Below, piece by piece: positions 33,803-42,576 of a DNA stretch of 58,315 nucleotides (positions are counted from its first letter, which is position 1; every line of letters starts with the position of its first letter). Source of the stretch: Foetidibacter luteolus. GTDB lineage: Bacteria > Bacteroidota > Bacteroidia > Chitinophagales > Chitinophagaceae. Location: the NCBI RefSeq assembly GCF_009650435.1, contig NZ_VVIP01000069.1:1-58315 (forward strand), in the 5' to 3' direction. Both the position numbers and the translations under genes were made by a program. The notes below the pieces were generated by a model, which saw only the letters and a list, made by a program, of their open reading frames with translations, had not been told where the DNA came from and did not search any database.

Positions 33803-34163
33803 TTACTGTTTATTGCCTATTGATTTTATATATGGATTTATCAAAATGAAATAGTAATTAATTTTTGTTTCTAACAGCGATGAATCTGTTTCAGACAGCA
33901 ATCCTCTTTTTTTTTGCCTTAACAACAGCAGTTTTAGTTTCAAAAGCAGATCCCCGGCTATAATAACAAAAATTACGGTTTTCCGCATAATGAAAGCTTC
34001 CATAACCTTCACTAATATTAAAGGCAATCGAATCAGCAGCCCTGGTAAACTGTTTTCCTAAAGTATCTTTTGCAAAGAACTCCCACTTATCCACTATTGC
34101 CCACACCAAATCACCTACCTCAAGCGCAGCTTTATACACTTCTAAATCTTCAAGTTTTAACAT
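33803..34163 (-). pseudogene. Four-helix-bundle protein, frameshifted at a poly-A tract
   Basis: Reads as 90 codons from 34163 (MLKLEDLEVYKAALEVGDLV ... EGYGSFHYAENRNFCYYSRG), then shifts frame. The rest of the family sequence (KKRGLLSETDSSLLETKINY ... INPYIKSIG) continues in another frame to the stop at 33803. Removing one base from the A9 run (minus strand, 33907-33915) restores a 119-aa protein of exactly the normal length for the 23S rRNA intervening-sequence/four-helix-bundle family. Possible explanations are a genuine frameshift, a sequencing error in the homopolymer, or transcriptional slippage. Confidence 0.8.
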
Positions 34164-34262
34164 CGTACGGATATTGAATAAAAATCCCTCTCTTTATCTT
34201 ACGCCCCATTAACTTATCGCCTTTCTGTCTTTATCGCCTTTCTGACTTTATTGACTTTTTCT

Positions 34263-35144
34263 TTACCCCTGCAATGCTGCGGCGCCGCTCACAATTTCTG
34301 TAAGCTCGGTGGTAATGGCAGCCTGCCTTGCACGGTTATAGGATATTTTGAGTGTTTTGAGCAATTCGTTGGCATTGTCGCTGGCTTTGTCCATAGCCGT
34401 CATACGGGCGCCATGTTCGCTGGCGTTGGCATCTAATACCGCCTTGTACAGTTGCGTATTAAGAATTTTTGGCATCAGCTCGCCAATCAGTTCTTCCTTG
34501 GCAGGTTCAAAAATAAAGTCGGCTTTTTTGGCGCCTTCTTTTTTGGCCACTTTAGGAATGGGCAAAAACTGCTCCGCACGAAAAACCTGTGTGGCAGCGT
34601 TCTTAAATTCGCTGTACACAATTTCCACAGCATCAAACTCCCCGTTTTCAAAAGCCTTCATGGCTGCCTGTGCCGCGGCCTGTACCGATTCAAATTTCAG
34701 GTTAAGAAACAGGTCTTTAAACGTATCAGAAGTTTTATAGCCACTGCGGGTTAAGCTTTCCCAGCCCTTTTTACCAATGTTCCAAACGGCAACATTGCCT
34801 TTTTGCATTTGAGCCGCGTACCGGGCCGCTATAATAGATTTTGCTGTTTTTACCACGTTGGCATTGTAAGCGCCGGCAAGTCCGCGGTCGCTGGTAATAA
34901 CAATCAACAATACCTTTTCAATGGTACGTTGCTCGGCCAGTTTAATATTTATATCGCCTTCCACATTGCTTACAATATTGCTCAGCATTTCCTGCAGCTT
35001 CTGGGCGTAAGGCCTCATTTGAATAATGGCATCCTGTGCACGGCGCAGTTTGGCGGCACTCACCATCTTCATCGCTTTGGTAATTTGCTGGGTATTCTGA
35101 ATAGACTTAATGCGGTTACGAACTTCTTTTAACTGACCGGCCAT
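34263..35144 (-). CDS. atpG: F1F0 ATP synthase gamma subunit
   Basis: 293 aa, the rotor shaft of F1. The N-terminal helix MAGQLKEVRNRIKSIQNTQQ with ITKAMKMVSAAKLRRAQ and the C-terminal helix MTAMDKASDNANELLKTLKI with YNRARQAAITTELTEIVSGA are diagnostic, as is SDRGLAGAYNANV in the Rossmann part. Other atp genes, which usually precede atpG, are not found in the 764 bp upstream, which is repeat-filled and followed by a GH43 gene on the other strand. The gene therefore appears separated from the main ATP synthase operon. Confidence 0.95.
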   Translation of the reverse strand: MAGQLKEVRNRIKSIQNTQQITKAMKMVSAAKLRRAQDAIIQMRPYAQKLQEMLSNIVSNVEGDINIKLAEQRTIEKVLLIVITSDRGLAGAYNANVVKTAKSIIAARYAAQMQKGNVAVWNIGKKGWESLTRSGYKTSDTFKDLFLNLKFESVQAAAQAAMKAFENGEFDAVEIVYSEFKNAATQVFRAEQFLPIPKVAKKEGAKKADFIFEPAKEELIGELMPKILNTQLYKAVLDANASEHGARMTAMDKASDNANELLKTLKISYNRARQAAITTELTEIVSGAAALQG

Positions 35145-35207
35145 TGTTGTTTAGTTTGTAGTTAGCGGTTCACCTGCAAAAATGGTAAACCATACGCTTT
35201 TGGGGTG

Positions 35208-35215
35208 CAAAAGTA
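35208..35215 (-). promoter_or_regulatory. Candidate -7 box for atpG
   Basis: Minus strand TACTTTTG, an exact TAnnTTTG match, with a leader of about 63 nt to the ATG at 35144. No convincing -33 TTG. Its presence agrees with atpG having its own promoter. Confidence 0.35.
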
Positions 35216-35319
35216 GCGGAAAGCCGCTGAATTTCCATTTGCCGGCGGAAAAAAGATAACCCATCTATCTTTTTGTATTTAAGCAGTTGAAAGCCAGCTA
35301 CTAATAAAAGATTTCGAAA

Positions 35320-35575
35320 CGTGTTCAGGGGGTGTCCCCAAGCTATCGCAAGGGGTCGGGCTTTCCGCTCATACTCCGGCACAGACCCCAGCACAATACC
35401 TTCACCGGGGTATCCGCTGCAATCCCTCACCCGAAAGCACGTTGCCGGTTACAGGTTACAGGTTACCGGTCTGTTGAAATGTAAAAGGCTGTTTTGTTTA
35501 GCTGCGTAAGCGCAGAAGCACCTACCCGCTGATAACATTAAACTTTAAACAAACGAACATTGAACATTTATCGGA
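35320..35575 (+). repeat. Composite dispersed repeat, copy C
   Basis: The ~110 bp module (GGGGGTGTCCCCAAGCTATC, GGGGTCGGGCTTTCCGCT, CATACTCCGGCACAG, TTCACCGGGGTATCCGCTGC, ATCCCTCACCCGAAAG), then GTTGCCGGTTACAGGTTACA, GGTTACCGGTCTGTTGAA, GTAAAAGGCTG, TAAGCGCAGAAGCACCTACC, and TTTAAACAAACGAACATTGA. Same order as copies at 1-385 and 6765-7105. Confidence 0.75.
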
Positions 35576-35710
35576 TACCACTTACCGGTTACCAGCCTGT
35601 TAATGGGTGTGCTATTGAGGTTATTTTGGGTTGATGAAGTGCAGGTCTTGAATAGCGGCAAAGCCGATAACATTGAACTTTGAACAAAAGAATTTTGAAC
35701 AAACCGGGAT
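35576..35710 (+). repeat. Degenerate GTTACCGG and TTGAACA short repeats
   Basis: CACTTACCGGTTACCAGCCT and then ATAACATTGAACTTTGAACA, AAAGAATTTTGAACAAACC. Low-complexity continuation of copy C. No gene is supported here; an 85-codon frame on the minus strand is a by-product of the repeats. Confidence 0.55.
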
Positions 35711-35734
35711 GACATTAGCCGCAGGGCAAAACTA

Positions 35735-35825
35735 TACTGTGGGCAAAGCCGCATAGCGAAATCAACAGTACAAGAGTGCGACGCAAGTAAAGCCCAATTC
35801 ACGATTCTTCTGCCGGGCCAATAAA
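35735..35825 (-). repeat. Dispersed repeat, GCGTCGCACTCTTGTAC subfamily
   Basis: GGGCAAAGCCGCATAGCGAA, then GTACAAGAGTGCGACGCAAG, TAAAGCCCAATTCACG, TTCTGCCGGGCCAATAAAA. It reads in the opposite direction to copies at 38.87, 45.86 and 54.66 kb. Confidence 0.65.
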
Positions 35826-35908
35826 ATTGTATTTATTCCAACGCTTAAAAAGTACGCTGCTTAGTACCGGCAAGCAGCCCTGCCCGTCTATGCCTGAAAC
35901 ACTTTAGG

Positions 35909-36943
35909 ATGATGAAATTCTTGGCAACCCTGCTGTTTACGCTGGCAGCCTGGGGTGGTTATGCGCAGGACACTTTTACAAACCCTCTTCTGCCATCTGG
36001 CGCTGACCCCTGGTGCATTTACAAAAACGGCTGGTATTACTACACAAATACAACTGGCCGTAACATTACCATATGGAAAACAAAAAGCATTGCAACACTG
36101 GCTACAGCGGAAAAAAAAGTAGTGTGGACACCGCCTGGAACCGGCCCTTATTCAAAAGAAATATGGGCGCCCGAAATTCACTTTCTGCAGGGTAAATGGT
36201 ATGTGTACTTTGCGGCAGACAGTGGCCATAATATTGACCACCGCCTGTGGGTATTGGAAAACACATCCGCAGACCCCTTGCAAGGCGAATGGATAATGAA
36301 AGGGAAACTGGAAACACCCGATGGCAAATGGGCCATTGATGGTTCTGTTTTTGAAAACAAGGGACAGATGTACCTGATATGGAGCGGCTGGGAAGGCGAT
36401 ACCAACGGGCAACAGAATATTTACATCGCTAAAATGAAAAACCCGTGGACGACAGAGGGCCAGCGGGTACTGCTTTCCGCCCCTACTTATGACTGGGAGA
36501 AGAACGGTAAAATTTCCAACGACCCTACCGGCGTTACACAGGTAAATGTTAACGAAGGGCCGGAAGTGCTGAAGCATGGCAACAAACTGTTTTTAATTTA
36601 TTCAGCCAGCGGCTGCTGGACGGATTTTTATGCGCTGGGCATGTCATCTGCTACCGATGATAAAGACCTGATGAACCCTGCATCCTGGGTAAAGCACCCC
36701 CAACCGGTATTTAAGCAGTTGCCGGAAAACGGTGTGTATGCACCGGGGCATAACTGTTTCTTTACCTCGCCAAATGGAAAAGAAGACTGGATATTATACC
36801 ATGCCAACAGCAAGCCCGGCCAGGGCTGTGGCGGCCACCGCAGCCCCAGGGCACAAAAATTTACCTGGAATGCTGATGGTACACCCAACTTTGGCGTGCC
36901 TTTGCCTGCGTGTATAGAACTGGATGTACCATCGGAAAAATAA
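35909..36943 (+). CDS. Glycoside hydrolase family 43, secreted
   Basis: 344 aa (a second ATG follows immediately). Signal peptide MMKFLATLLFTLAAWGGYAQ. Five-bladed propeller GH43 enzyme: general base Asp33 in SGADPWC, pKa modulator Asp144 in AIDGSVF and general acid Glu216 in VNEGPEV. GH43 members are mostly alpha-L-arabinofuranosidases, beta-xylosidases or arabinanases; the exact specificity is not decided here. Cys-rich GQGCGGHRSPR near the C terminus. The sodium/solute symporter gene 232 bp downstream on the same strand could import the released sugar. Confidence 0.88.
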   Translation: MMKFLATLLFTLAAWGGYAQDTFTNPLLPSGADPWCIYKNGWYYYTNTTGRNITIWKTKSIATLATAEKKVVWTPPGTGPYSKEIWAPEIHFLQGKWYVYFAADSGHNIDHRLWVLENTSADPLQGEWIMKGKLETPDGKWAIDGSVFENKGQMYLIWSGWEGDTNGQQNIYIAKMKNPWTTEGQRVLLSAPTYDWEKNGKISNDPTGVTQVNVNEGPEVLKHGNKLFLIYSASGCWTDFYALGMSSATDDKDLMNPASWVKHPQPVFKQLPENGVYAPGHNCFFTSPNGKEDWILYHANSKPGQGCGGHRSPRAQKFTWNADGTPNFGVPLPACIELDVPSEK

Positions 36944-37175
36944 AAGGCGTTAGCGCTGCATTGCTGCAAAGTGGGATACCAGGCGCAACACCAACAAATA
37001 CCTAAATAACAATCTACAAGCCGGAAAACCTTTGGCATATAATTACCTGGAAGCTGCTATACTGCCGGGACCTGTTGAATGCAAAAATGTGGCTGGTATC
37101 AGTAAAAAAATACCAATACGGAATAAGAGAATGATTATCTTTTCACACTAAAAAAATCACAACCAAAATTGTCGT

Positions 37176-38861
37176 ATGAACGTACTGCACTCTAAAGACT
37201 ACCTGGTGTTTTTGTTCTATTTTATTGTTGTAGCAGCCTATGGCTTATGGATTTACAGAAGAAAAAAACAAGCCCAAACCAGTACCAAAGATTACTTCCT
37301 GGCAGAAGGTTCATTAACATGGTGGGCCATCGGCGCATCGCTCATCGCTTCCAACATTTCCGCGGAACAGTTTATTGGTATGAGTGGCAGCGGCTTTAAA
37401 ATGGGCCTTGCCATCGCCACCTACGAATGGATGGCCGCAGCCACGTTAATTATCGTGGCTATTTTTTTTATACCCGTTTATCTTAAGAACCACATATACA
37501 CCATGCCGCAGTTCTTGCACCAGCGGTACAATGGTACGGTGGCCATGATTATGGCGGTTTTCTGGCTTATGCTGTATGTAGTGGTAAACTTAATGTCAAT
37601 ACTATACCTTGGCGCATTGGCCATAAGCGGCATTTCAGGAATTGATATTTACACCTGCATATTCGCATTGGCCGTCTTTGCCATCGTTATTACGTTAGGC
37701 GGCATGAAGGTTATTGGCTATACGGATGTTATACAGGTGTTCTTTCTTATTCTCGGCGGCCTGGTTGCTACCTATATCGCACTTAACCTGATTGCAGAGC
37801 TGTCTGGCAAACAAGGGATTTTAAATGGCTTTACGCTGCTTAAAAAGGAAGCAGACGACCATTTTCATATGATATTCTCCAAAGACAACCCCAATTATAT
37901 GGACCTGCCCGGCCTTACCGTTTTAATAGGCGGCATGTGGATTACCAATCTTAATTACTGGGGTTGCAACCAATATATTACACAACGTGCATTGGGCGCC
38001 GATTTAAAAACAGCACGTGGCGGGCTCCTGTTCGCGGCGTTTCTTAAAGTACTTATGCCCGTTATAGTGGTTATTCCGGGCATTGCAGCGTATGTATTGC
38101 ACCAACATGGCTTCTTCCAGGCAGAGATGTTAGATTCCAAGGGCATTGTTGACGTAAATAAGGCTTATCCATCGCTGCTCAATTTACTACCCGTAGGGTT
38201 AAAAGGGCTGGCATTTGCCGCATTAACTGCAGCCATTGTAGCATCACTGGCAGGCAAGGCAAACAGTATTGCCACTATCTACACGCTTGATATTTATAAA
38301 AAAGCCATCAACCCCGGCGCCGATGAAAAGAAGCTGGTATCGCTTGGCAAAAAAACTGTTATTGTTTCCATGCTAATCGCGGTGGTGCTTTCTCTTATCA
38401 TTGGTGAAAAATTAATGGGGGAAGGCAAGCAGGGCTTTCAATATATACAGGAATACACCGGCTTTGTATCCCCGGGTATCTTCGCTATGTTTATACTGGG
38501 TTTCTTCTGGAAAAAAACAACCTCCAATGCCGCACTGTTTGCTACCATCGGCGGTTTTGCATTATCCATTTTCTTTAAATTTCTGCCCTATTTTGCGAAC
38601 CTCTCATTCCTTGCGCCCTTTGGTTTTTCTAAAGACAATGGAAAGGGTGTTTACGAAATTCCGTTTCTTGACAGGATGGGTTTCGTTTTTGTTATCTGCA
38701 TTGCCATGATGTATTTCATTAGTATCAGGGATAACAAAAAAGGCATTAAACCCAATGGTCTTGAGATAGATTCCAAAATGTTTAAGCTCAACCCAGGTTT
38801 TGCCATTGGTGCTTTAATTATCTGTGCTTTACTTACGGTGCTATATACCATTTACTGGTAG
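37176..38861 (+). CDS. Sodium/solute symporter (SSS/SLC5 family)
   Basis: 561 aa with about 14 transmembrane helices. The SSS core is visible: TKDYFLAEGSLTWWAIGASL at the start, NISAEQFIGMSGSGF, GGMKVIGYTDVIQ, the WITNLNYWGCNQYITQRALG segment typical of sugar-type SGLT members, and ALTAAIVASLAGKANSIATI. This variant of the family in Bacteroidota often sits beside glycosidases and takes up sugars with Na+. The GH43 gene upstream supports a pentose-containing sugar as substrate (inference). Confidence 0.9.
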   Translation: MNVLHSKDYLVFLFYFIVVAAYGLWIYRRKKQAQTSTKDYFLAEGSLTWWAIGASLIASNISAEQFIGMSGSGFKMGLAIATYEWMAAATLIIVAIFFIPVYLKNHIYTMPQFLHQRYNGTVAMIMAVFWLMLYVVVNLMSILYLGALAISGISGIDIYTCIFALAVFAIVITLGGMKVIGYTDVIQVFFLILGGLVATYIALNLIAELSGKQGILNGFTLLKKEADDHFHMIFSKDNPNYMDLPGLTVLIGGMWITNLNYWGCNQYITQRALGADLKTARGGLLFAAFLKVLMPVIVVIPGIAAYVLHQHGFFQAEMLDSKGIVDVNKAYPSLLNLLPVGLKGLAFAALTAAIVASLAGKANSIATIYTLDIYKKAINPGADEKKLVSLGKKTVIVSMLIAVVLSLIIGEKLMGEGKQGFQYIQEYTGFVSPGIFAMFILGFFWKKTTSNAALFATIGGFALSIFFKFLPYFANLSFLAPFGFSKDNGKGVYEIPFLDRMGFVFVICIAMMYFISIRDNKKGIKPNGLEIDSKMFKLNPGFAIGALIICALLTVLYTIYW

Positions 38862-38865
38862 TTTT

Positions 38866-39010
38866 TATGGGCCCGGCAGAAGGTGCCCCATCCCCTGAAG
38901 GGGAGTTTAGCCCCTGCGGGGTAAACGCTTTTTATGTACCCGGCAGTAAGAACTGTTATGAGGCTTTACTTGCGTCGCACTCTTGTAGAGTTTATTCGCT
39001 ACGCAGCTTT
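38866..39010 (+). repeat. Dispersed repeat, GCGTCGCACTCTTGTAG copy with CCCCTGAAGGGG insert
   Basis: Starts 5 bp after the symporter stop: TTTATGGGCCCGGCAGAAGG, CCCATCCCCTGAAGGGGAGT, GCCCCTGCGGGGTAAACGC, TTATGAGGCTTTACTTGCGT, CGCACTCTTGTAGAG, TTCGCTACGCAGC. Closely resembles the copies near 49.6 kb (inverted) and 54.65 kb. Confidence 0.7.
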
Positions 39011-39053
39011 TCTCACAGGGTAGGCCAGGCATTACCAAACGGCAACTTAAAAC

Positions 39054-39091
39054 AATGGCCCGGGTTTGCAGCAAGCATAACCCGGGCCATT
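39054..39091 (-). terminator. Terminator of rlmB
   Basis: Thirteen-base-pair perfect stem AATGGCCCGGGTT / AACCCGGGCCATT around a 12 nt loop, about 40 bp after the rlmB stop. The T run after it on the minus strand is weak (GTTTTAAG), so it may also act as an mRNA-stabilising end. Confidence 0.65.
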
Positions 39092-39131
39092 CATTTAAAC
39101 CTGCTTTTCTACAGGCATTTCCACGCTACAT

Positions 39132-39884
39132 TTATCCCTGCTTCATCATCCTTTGCTTCATGGCTTCGTACAAAATCATTCCGCTGGCAACAGAAACATT
39201 CAGCGAATCAAAGTCGCCTTTCATGGGAATGGTAAAATGTGCATCCGCAGCTTTGTTCAGGTACTGTTGAATGCCCTTTTCCTCGTTGCCCATAATAACG
39301 CAGCAGGGTTCTGTAAAGTCAAGCTCAAACAGTTTGTTGGCAGCCTTCATTTCGCTGGTAAAAACTTTTATACCATTCAGGTGCAAGGTATCTACGGCTT
39401 TCAGCAGGCTGTTCTCCCGGCATACCAGTACTTTTTCCAGGGCGCCGGCACTGCTTTTCATGGCATCTTCGTTTAAGGCGCCCACTCCTTTATCGGGTAT
39501 TATAATAGCCTGGGCCCCACAGCAAACAGCGCTGCGGGCAATAGCGCCAATATTGCGCACATCAGTAACGCCGTCCAGCATCAGGAAAAGCGGTATTTCC
39601 CCCTGGCTGTTTACCCAGTCAATAACCTGCTGCAGGTCCTGATAAAATACAGACGATTTATACGCCACCACACCCTGGTGGCTAATATTGGTAAGGCTGT
39701 TCAGTTTTTCATTGGGCACATACTGTATGGGCACATTCATCTGTTTAGCCAGTTGGCGTATTTCATTAACGGCATCGCCACCCGCGTTTTTAAACAGCAA
39801 AATCTTATCAATGGTTTGCCCGGCTTTTAAAGCTTCCGTTACCGGGTTACGCCCCGCTATAATATTTTTCTTAGACTGAAACAT
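39132..39884 (-). CDS. rlmB: 23S rRNA (guanosine-2'-O-)-methyltransferase RlmB
   Basis: 250 aa from the ATG at 39884; five further codons are open upstream. SpoU/TrmH-type SAM methyltransferase. An N-terminal substrate-binding domain (IAGRNPVTEALKAGQTIDKI) precedes the knotted catalytic domain with motif 1 DVRNIGAIARSAVCCGA, motif 2 IMGNEEKGI and motif 3 IPMKGDFDSLNVSVASGMIL. E. coli RlmB methylates G2251 of 23S rRNA; members in this phylum are assumed to do the same. A TTG-N20-TATTTTTG promoter candidate lies upstream. Confidence 0.9.
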   Translation of the reverse strand: MFQSKKNIIAGRNPVTEALKAGQTIDKILLFKNAGGDAVNEIRQLAKQMNVPIQYVPNEKLNSLTNISHQGVVAYKSSVFYQDLQQVIDWVNSQGEIPLFLMLDGVTDVRNIGAIARSAVCCGAQAIIIPDKGVGALNEDAMKSSAGALEKVLVCRENSLLKAVDTLHLNGIKVFTSEMKAANKLFELDFTEPCCVIMGNEEKGIQQYLNKAADAHFTIPMKGDFDSLNVSVASGMILYEAMKQRMMKQG

Positions 39885-39922
39885 GGTAATAGTACCCAAC
39901 AGGTACTGGTTTTATGAACCAG

Positions 39923-39953
39923 CAAAAATAGCGGGCTTATGGTTATTTGACAA
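39923..39953 (-). promoter_or_regulatory. Candidate rlmB promoter
   Basis: Minus strand TTG at 39951-39953, a 20 bp spacer, and TATTTTTG at 39923-39930 (exact TAnnTTTG), leaving a leader of 38 nt. Confidence 0.5.
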
Positions 39954-40076
39954 TTATCAAAAAAAGATGGTGACGTGTTGCTTAATTTCATTGCAAACAT
40001 GTAATCCGTAAAAAAGTTTATTGAAGCTAAGCAGTAACACTTTATTTAAGCCTTACAAGATCAAAATCTCAAATAA

Positions 40077-41432
40077 ATGCCCAAAGATTACAAAGCGGTA
40101 CTCATTTCCATGAGTGGAGTGAGAGTATATAATAAAAACTTGCTGGAACTTGGCTTAACACTTCCGGGTTTTGTAGAAAGAAGCCAGGTTATTGCAAGCC
40201 TGCCTAGCCTGGGTTTGTTAACCCTTGCCGCCCACTCCCCTGCTAACTGGGAAATCATCTATCAAGAACTGGATGTTGTTTGCGATGACGATGTTCAGAA
40301 AATAATCAACCTGCACCCGGATATCGTTGCATTTTCTTCATTAACTGCAAGAATTAATGAAGCCTATAAGCTTGCTAAAGTTTTCAGGGCATCCGGTATT
40401 ACCGTTGTTATTGGCGGGCTACATGCTTCCGCTATACCTATGGAAGCCATACTACATGCAGATACTGTAATACAAGGTGAAGGAGAACTTGCATGGCCAG
40501 ATCTTTTGAAAGATTATGAGCGGGGTAATTGCAAAAAATTATACAGCTCCTTAACCCGCCCGGCTTATAGTTTTAATTTTAGCTTATCCAAAGTGCCCAG
40601 GTATAATTTGCTGGATATCTCAAAGTATAACCGCCTTACCATTCAAACTACCAGGGGGTGCCCGCTGAATTGTAATTTTTGTGCCGCTTCACGCACCATC
40701 AGCAGGTATAAAAAGAAACCTATTGAACAGGTAAGAAAAGAACTGGATGCAATTTTTGAAGTATGGAACCGGCCTTTTATAGAGTTGGCAGATGACAATA
40801 CTTTTATTGATAAAACCTGGTCTAAAGAGTTGCTGAAACTTTTTGGCCGCTATAAAATGAAATGGTTTACAGAAACTGATATTTCGGTGGCATACGACGA
40901 CGAACTCCTGGAACTGTTGGCAGCTTCAAACTGTGCACAGGTTTTAATTGGTTTTGAGGCCTCGCAGGCAGCAACACTGTTGGGTGTAGACCGCAACAAC
41001 TGGAAACACAGGCAGTTTGATAATTACTTAAAAGCGATAGATAAAATTCAATCTTACGGCATTTCTGTAAATGGGTGTTTTATATTAGGCTTTGACACAG
41101 ATACCGAACAAACATTCTATGAAACAGAAAAGTTTATTAAAGGAAGTAATCTGTCAGAGGTACAGGTAACCTTGCTAACGCCTTTTCCCGGCACGGATTT
41201 ATACAGGAAATTAAAACACGAAAACCGTTTGTTAACTGATAACTATTGGGATAAATGCACACTATTCGATGTAAACTTTATGCCCAAAAATTTCTCAGTT
41301 CAGCAACTGGAGAATCATTTTGCAAGCCTGATGGCTTCAGTATACGCTGATGATGCGGTAAAAACCAGGAAACTTAAATTTAAACAAACTTTAAAAAACA
41401 AATTAAACCAATACCCTCATGAACATCTTTAA
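40077..41432 (+). CDS. B12-binding radical SAM protein
   Basis: 451 aa. The N-terminal B12-binding-like Rossmann domain (about 1-160) lacks the DxHxxG cobalamin ligand motif; it reads GGLHASAIP at the corresponding place. The radical SAM domain has the [4Fe-4S] cysteines 195, 199 and 202 in RGCPLNCNFCAAS, followed by the barrel strands (IELADDNTF, WFTETDISVAYDDELLELLA, VLIGFEAS, VNGCFILGFDTDT, VTLLTPFPGTDLY). This class includes BchE, HpnJ and many methylases or rearranging enzymes; the substrate is unknown. The following membrane-protein gene overlaps its end by 14 nt, so the two are translationally coupled. Confidence 0.88.
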   Translation: MPKDYKAVLISMSGVRVYNKNLLELGLTLPGFVERSQVIASLPSLGLLTLAAHSPANWEIIYQELDVVCDDDVQKIINLHPDIVAFSSLTARINEAYKLAKVFRASGITVVIGGLHASAIPMEAILHADTVIQGEGELAWPDLLKDYERGNCKKLYSSLTRPAYSFNFSLSKVPRYNLLDISKYNRLTIQTTRGCPLNCNFCAASRTISRYKKKPIEQVRKELDAIFEVWNRPFIELADDNTFIDKTWSKELLKLFGRYKMKWFTETDISVAYDDELLELLAASNCAQVLIGFEASQAATLLGVDRNNWKHRQFDNYLKAIDKIQSYGISVNGCFILGFDTDTEQTFYETEKFIKGSNLSEVQVTLLTPFPGTDLYRKLKHENRLLTDNYWDKCTLFDVNFMPKNFSVQQLENHFASLMASVYADDAVKTRKLKFKQTLKNKLNQYPHEHL

Positions 41433-42117
41433 AACAATTGCACGTATTTTATTCTTTCGCTTTACCTGTGAAGAAATGGGCCAGTTAAGCACTAAGCACC
41501 TTGCAGCCGGTATTGCGGGTACGTGGCTGGTCGGCATGGGGCGTTATTGGGATGACCCTGGGGCAAGTGTTTTGCAGCATCTTGGTTTGGGCTCAGTAAT
41601 TTACATTTTTGTCTTAGCCTTCCTGGTATGGCTTATTGTTAAACCGCTTAAAGTGAATGGCTGGAATTATACAATAGTCCTGACCTTCATTAGCCTTACA
41701 TCTTTTCCGGCAATTTTATATGCAATTCCTGTGGAAAGATTTTTTCCAATTACTACCGCCAATACAATTAATGTCTGGTTTTTGGCGGTAGTGGCTGTAT
41801 GGCGATTGCTGCTGCTATACTTTTTTCTAAAGCGCTTTGCCGGGCTGGTGAGCGGCGAAGTACTAACCATAACCTTAATGCCAATTTGCCTGATCATAGC
41901 AACGCTCACTTTCCTAAACCTACACAGAGTTGTTTTCAATATAATGGGCGGCATCCGAACACAAACAGCACATGACGATTCTTATATGGTATTGATTGTG
42001 TTAACCGCCGGGTCTGTTATCCTTATAGGCCCGTTACTGATCGCTTACGGGGTTATTATTTATCTCAGGAATAAGAAACTAAAGCATATAGATAAGAAAC
42101 CTTGCCAACTATTATAG
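41419..42117 (+). CDS. Integral membrane protein coupled to radical SAM gene
   Basis: 232 aa, five or six hydrophobic helices, vaguely like Yip1-type membrane domains (short cytosolic N terminus MNIFKTIARILFFRFTCEEM). Unrecognised otherwise. It starts 14 nt before the radical SAM stop and ends 1 nt before the next small membrane-protein frame, so all three appear to form one operon. A role in membrane anchoring, or in handling a lipid product of the radical SAM enzyme, is an inference from position only. Confidence 0.65.
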   Translation: MNIFKTIARILFFRFTCEEMGQLSTKHLAAGIAGTWLVGMGRYWDDPGASVLQHLGLGSVIYIFVLAFLVWLIVKPLKVNGWNYTIVLTFISLTSFPAILYAIPVERFFPITTANTINVWFLAVVAVWRLLLLYFFLKRFAGLVSGEVLTITLMPICLIIATLTFLNLHRVVFNIMGGIRTQTAHDDSYMVLIVLTAGSVILIGPLLIAYGVIIYLRNKKLKHIDKKPCQLL

Positions 42118-42118
42118 T

Positions 42119-42418
42119 TTGACACTACGCAAAATCATATTACCCCTTTTACTGGCTGCCCAAACAGTTTATTGCTGGACTTGTTTTTATAAGGCACAGT
42201 TCCTACAATATGATGACAACTATGGCCTCCTTATCCATAGCTTTATTATGGCATTGGCTACGCTAACAATTTTGATAATTGTATGGTTTTACAAGCAACA
42301 GCTAATCAGGGATAACAAGGTACCAGTCATCATCTGGACTGTAATTGGCTCGCCTGTTACATTTGTTATTGCAGCGTTCTTTTATGAGAAACTTTTTGGG
42401 GCAACACTTGCAAATTGA
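42119..42418 (+). CDS. Small membrane protein in radical SAM operon
   Basis: 99 aa with an apparent TTG start, one base after the stop of the previous gene; no ATG alternative exists before the second helix. Three hydrophobic helices (IILPLLLAAQTVYCWTCFY; LIHSFIMALATLTILIIVWF; VPVIIWTVIGSPVTFVIAAF). Function unknown. The tight spacing suggests co-translation with the 232-aa membrane protein. Confidence 0.55.
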   Translation: MTLRKIILPLLLAAQTVYCWTCFYKAQFLQYDDNYGLLIHSFIMALATLTILIIVWFYKQQLIRDNKVPVIIWTVIGSPVTFVIAAFFYEKLFGATLAN

Positions 42419-42576
42419 CGGACGCAATAGAATAGCATCAGACCTCATCCATTGTCGCATTCAGCCGCTAACATTGTCACATTTACACTGGAGCAGCAAG
42501 GCCTTTCCTGGCGAAATTTGTACAATAACAATAGAATTTTAAAAACTTCAAAAAAGTAAAACGGAGGCAAACCAAT

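Noticed and set aside
35170..35430. 86-codon minus-strand frame upstream of atpG
   Set aside because: Half of it is the ~110 bp dispersed repeat; not a gene.
35545..35802. 85-codon minus-strand frame
   Set aside because: Made of the TTGAACA and GCGTCGCACT repeats.
38867..39235. 122-codon plus-strand frame after the symporter
   Set aside because: Reads through a dispersed repeat and the rlmB terminator, then antisense to rlmB.
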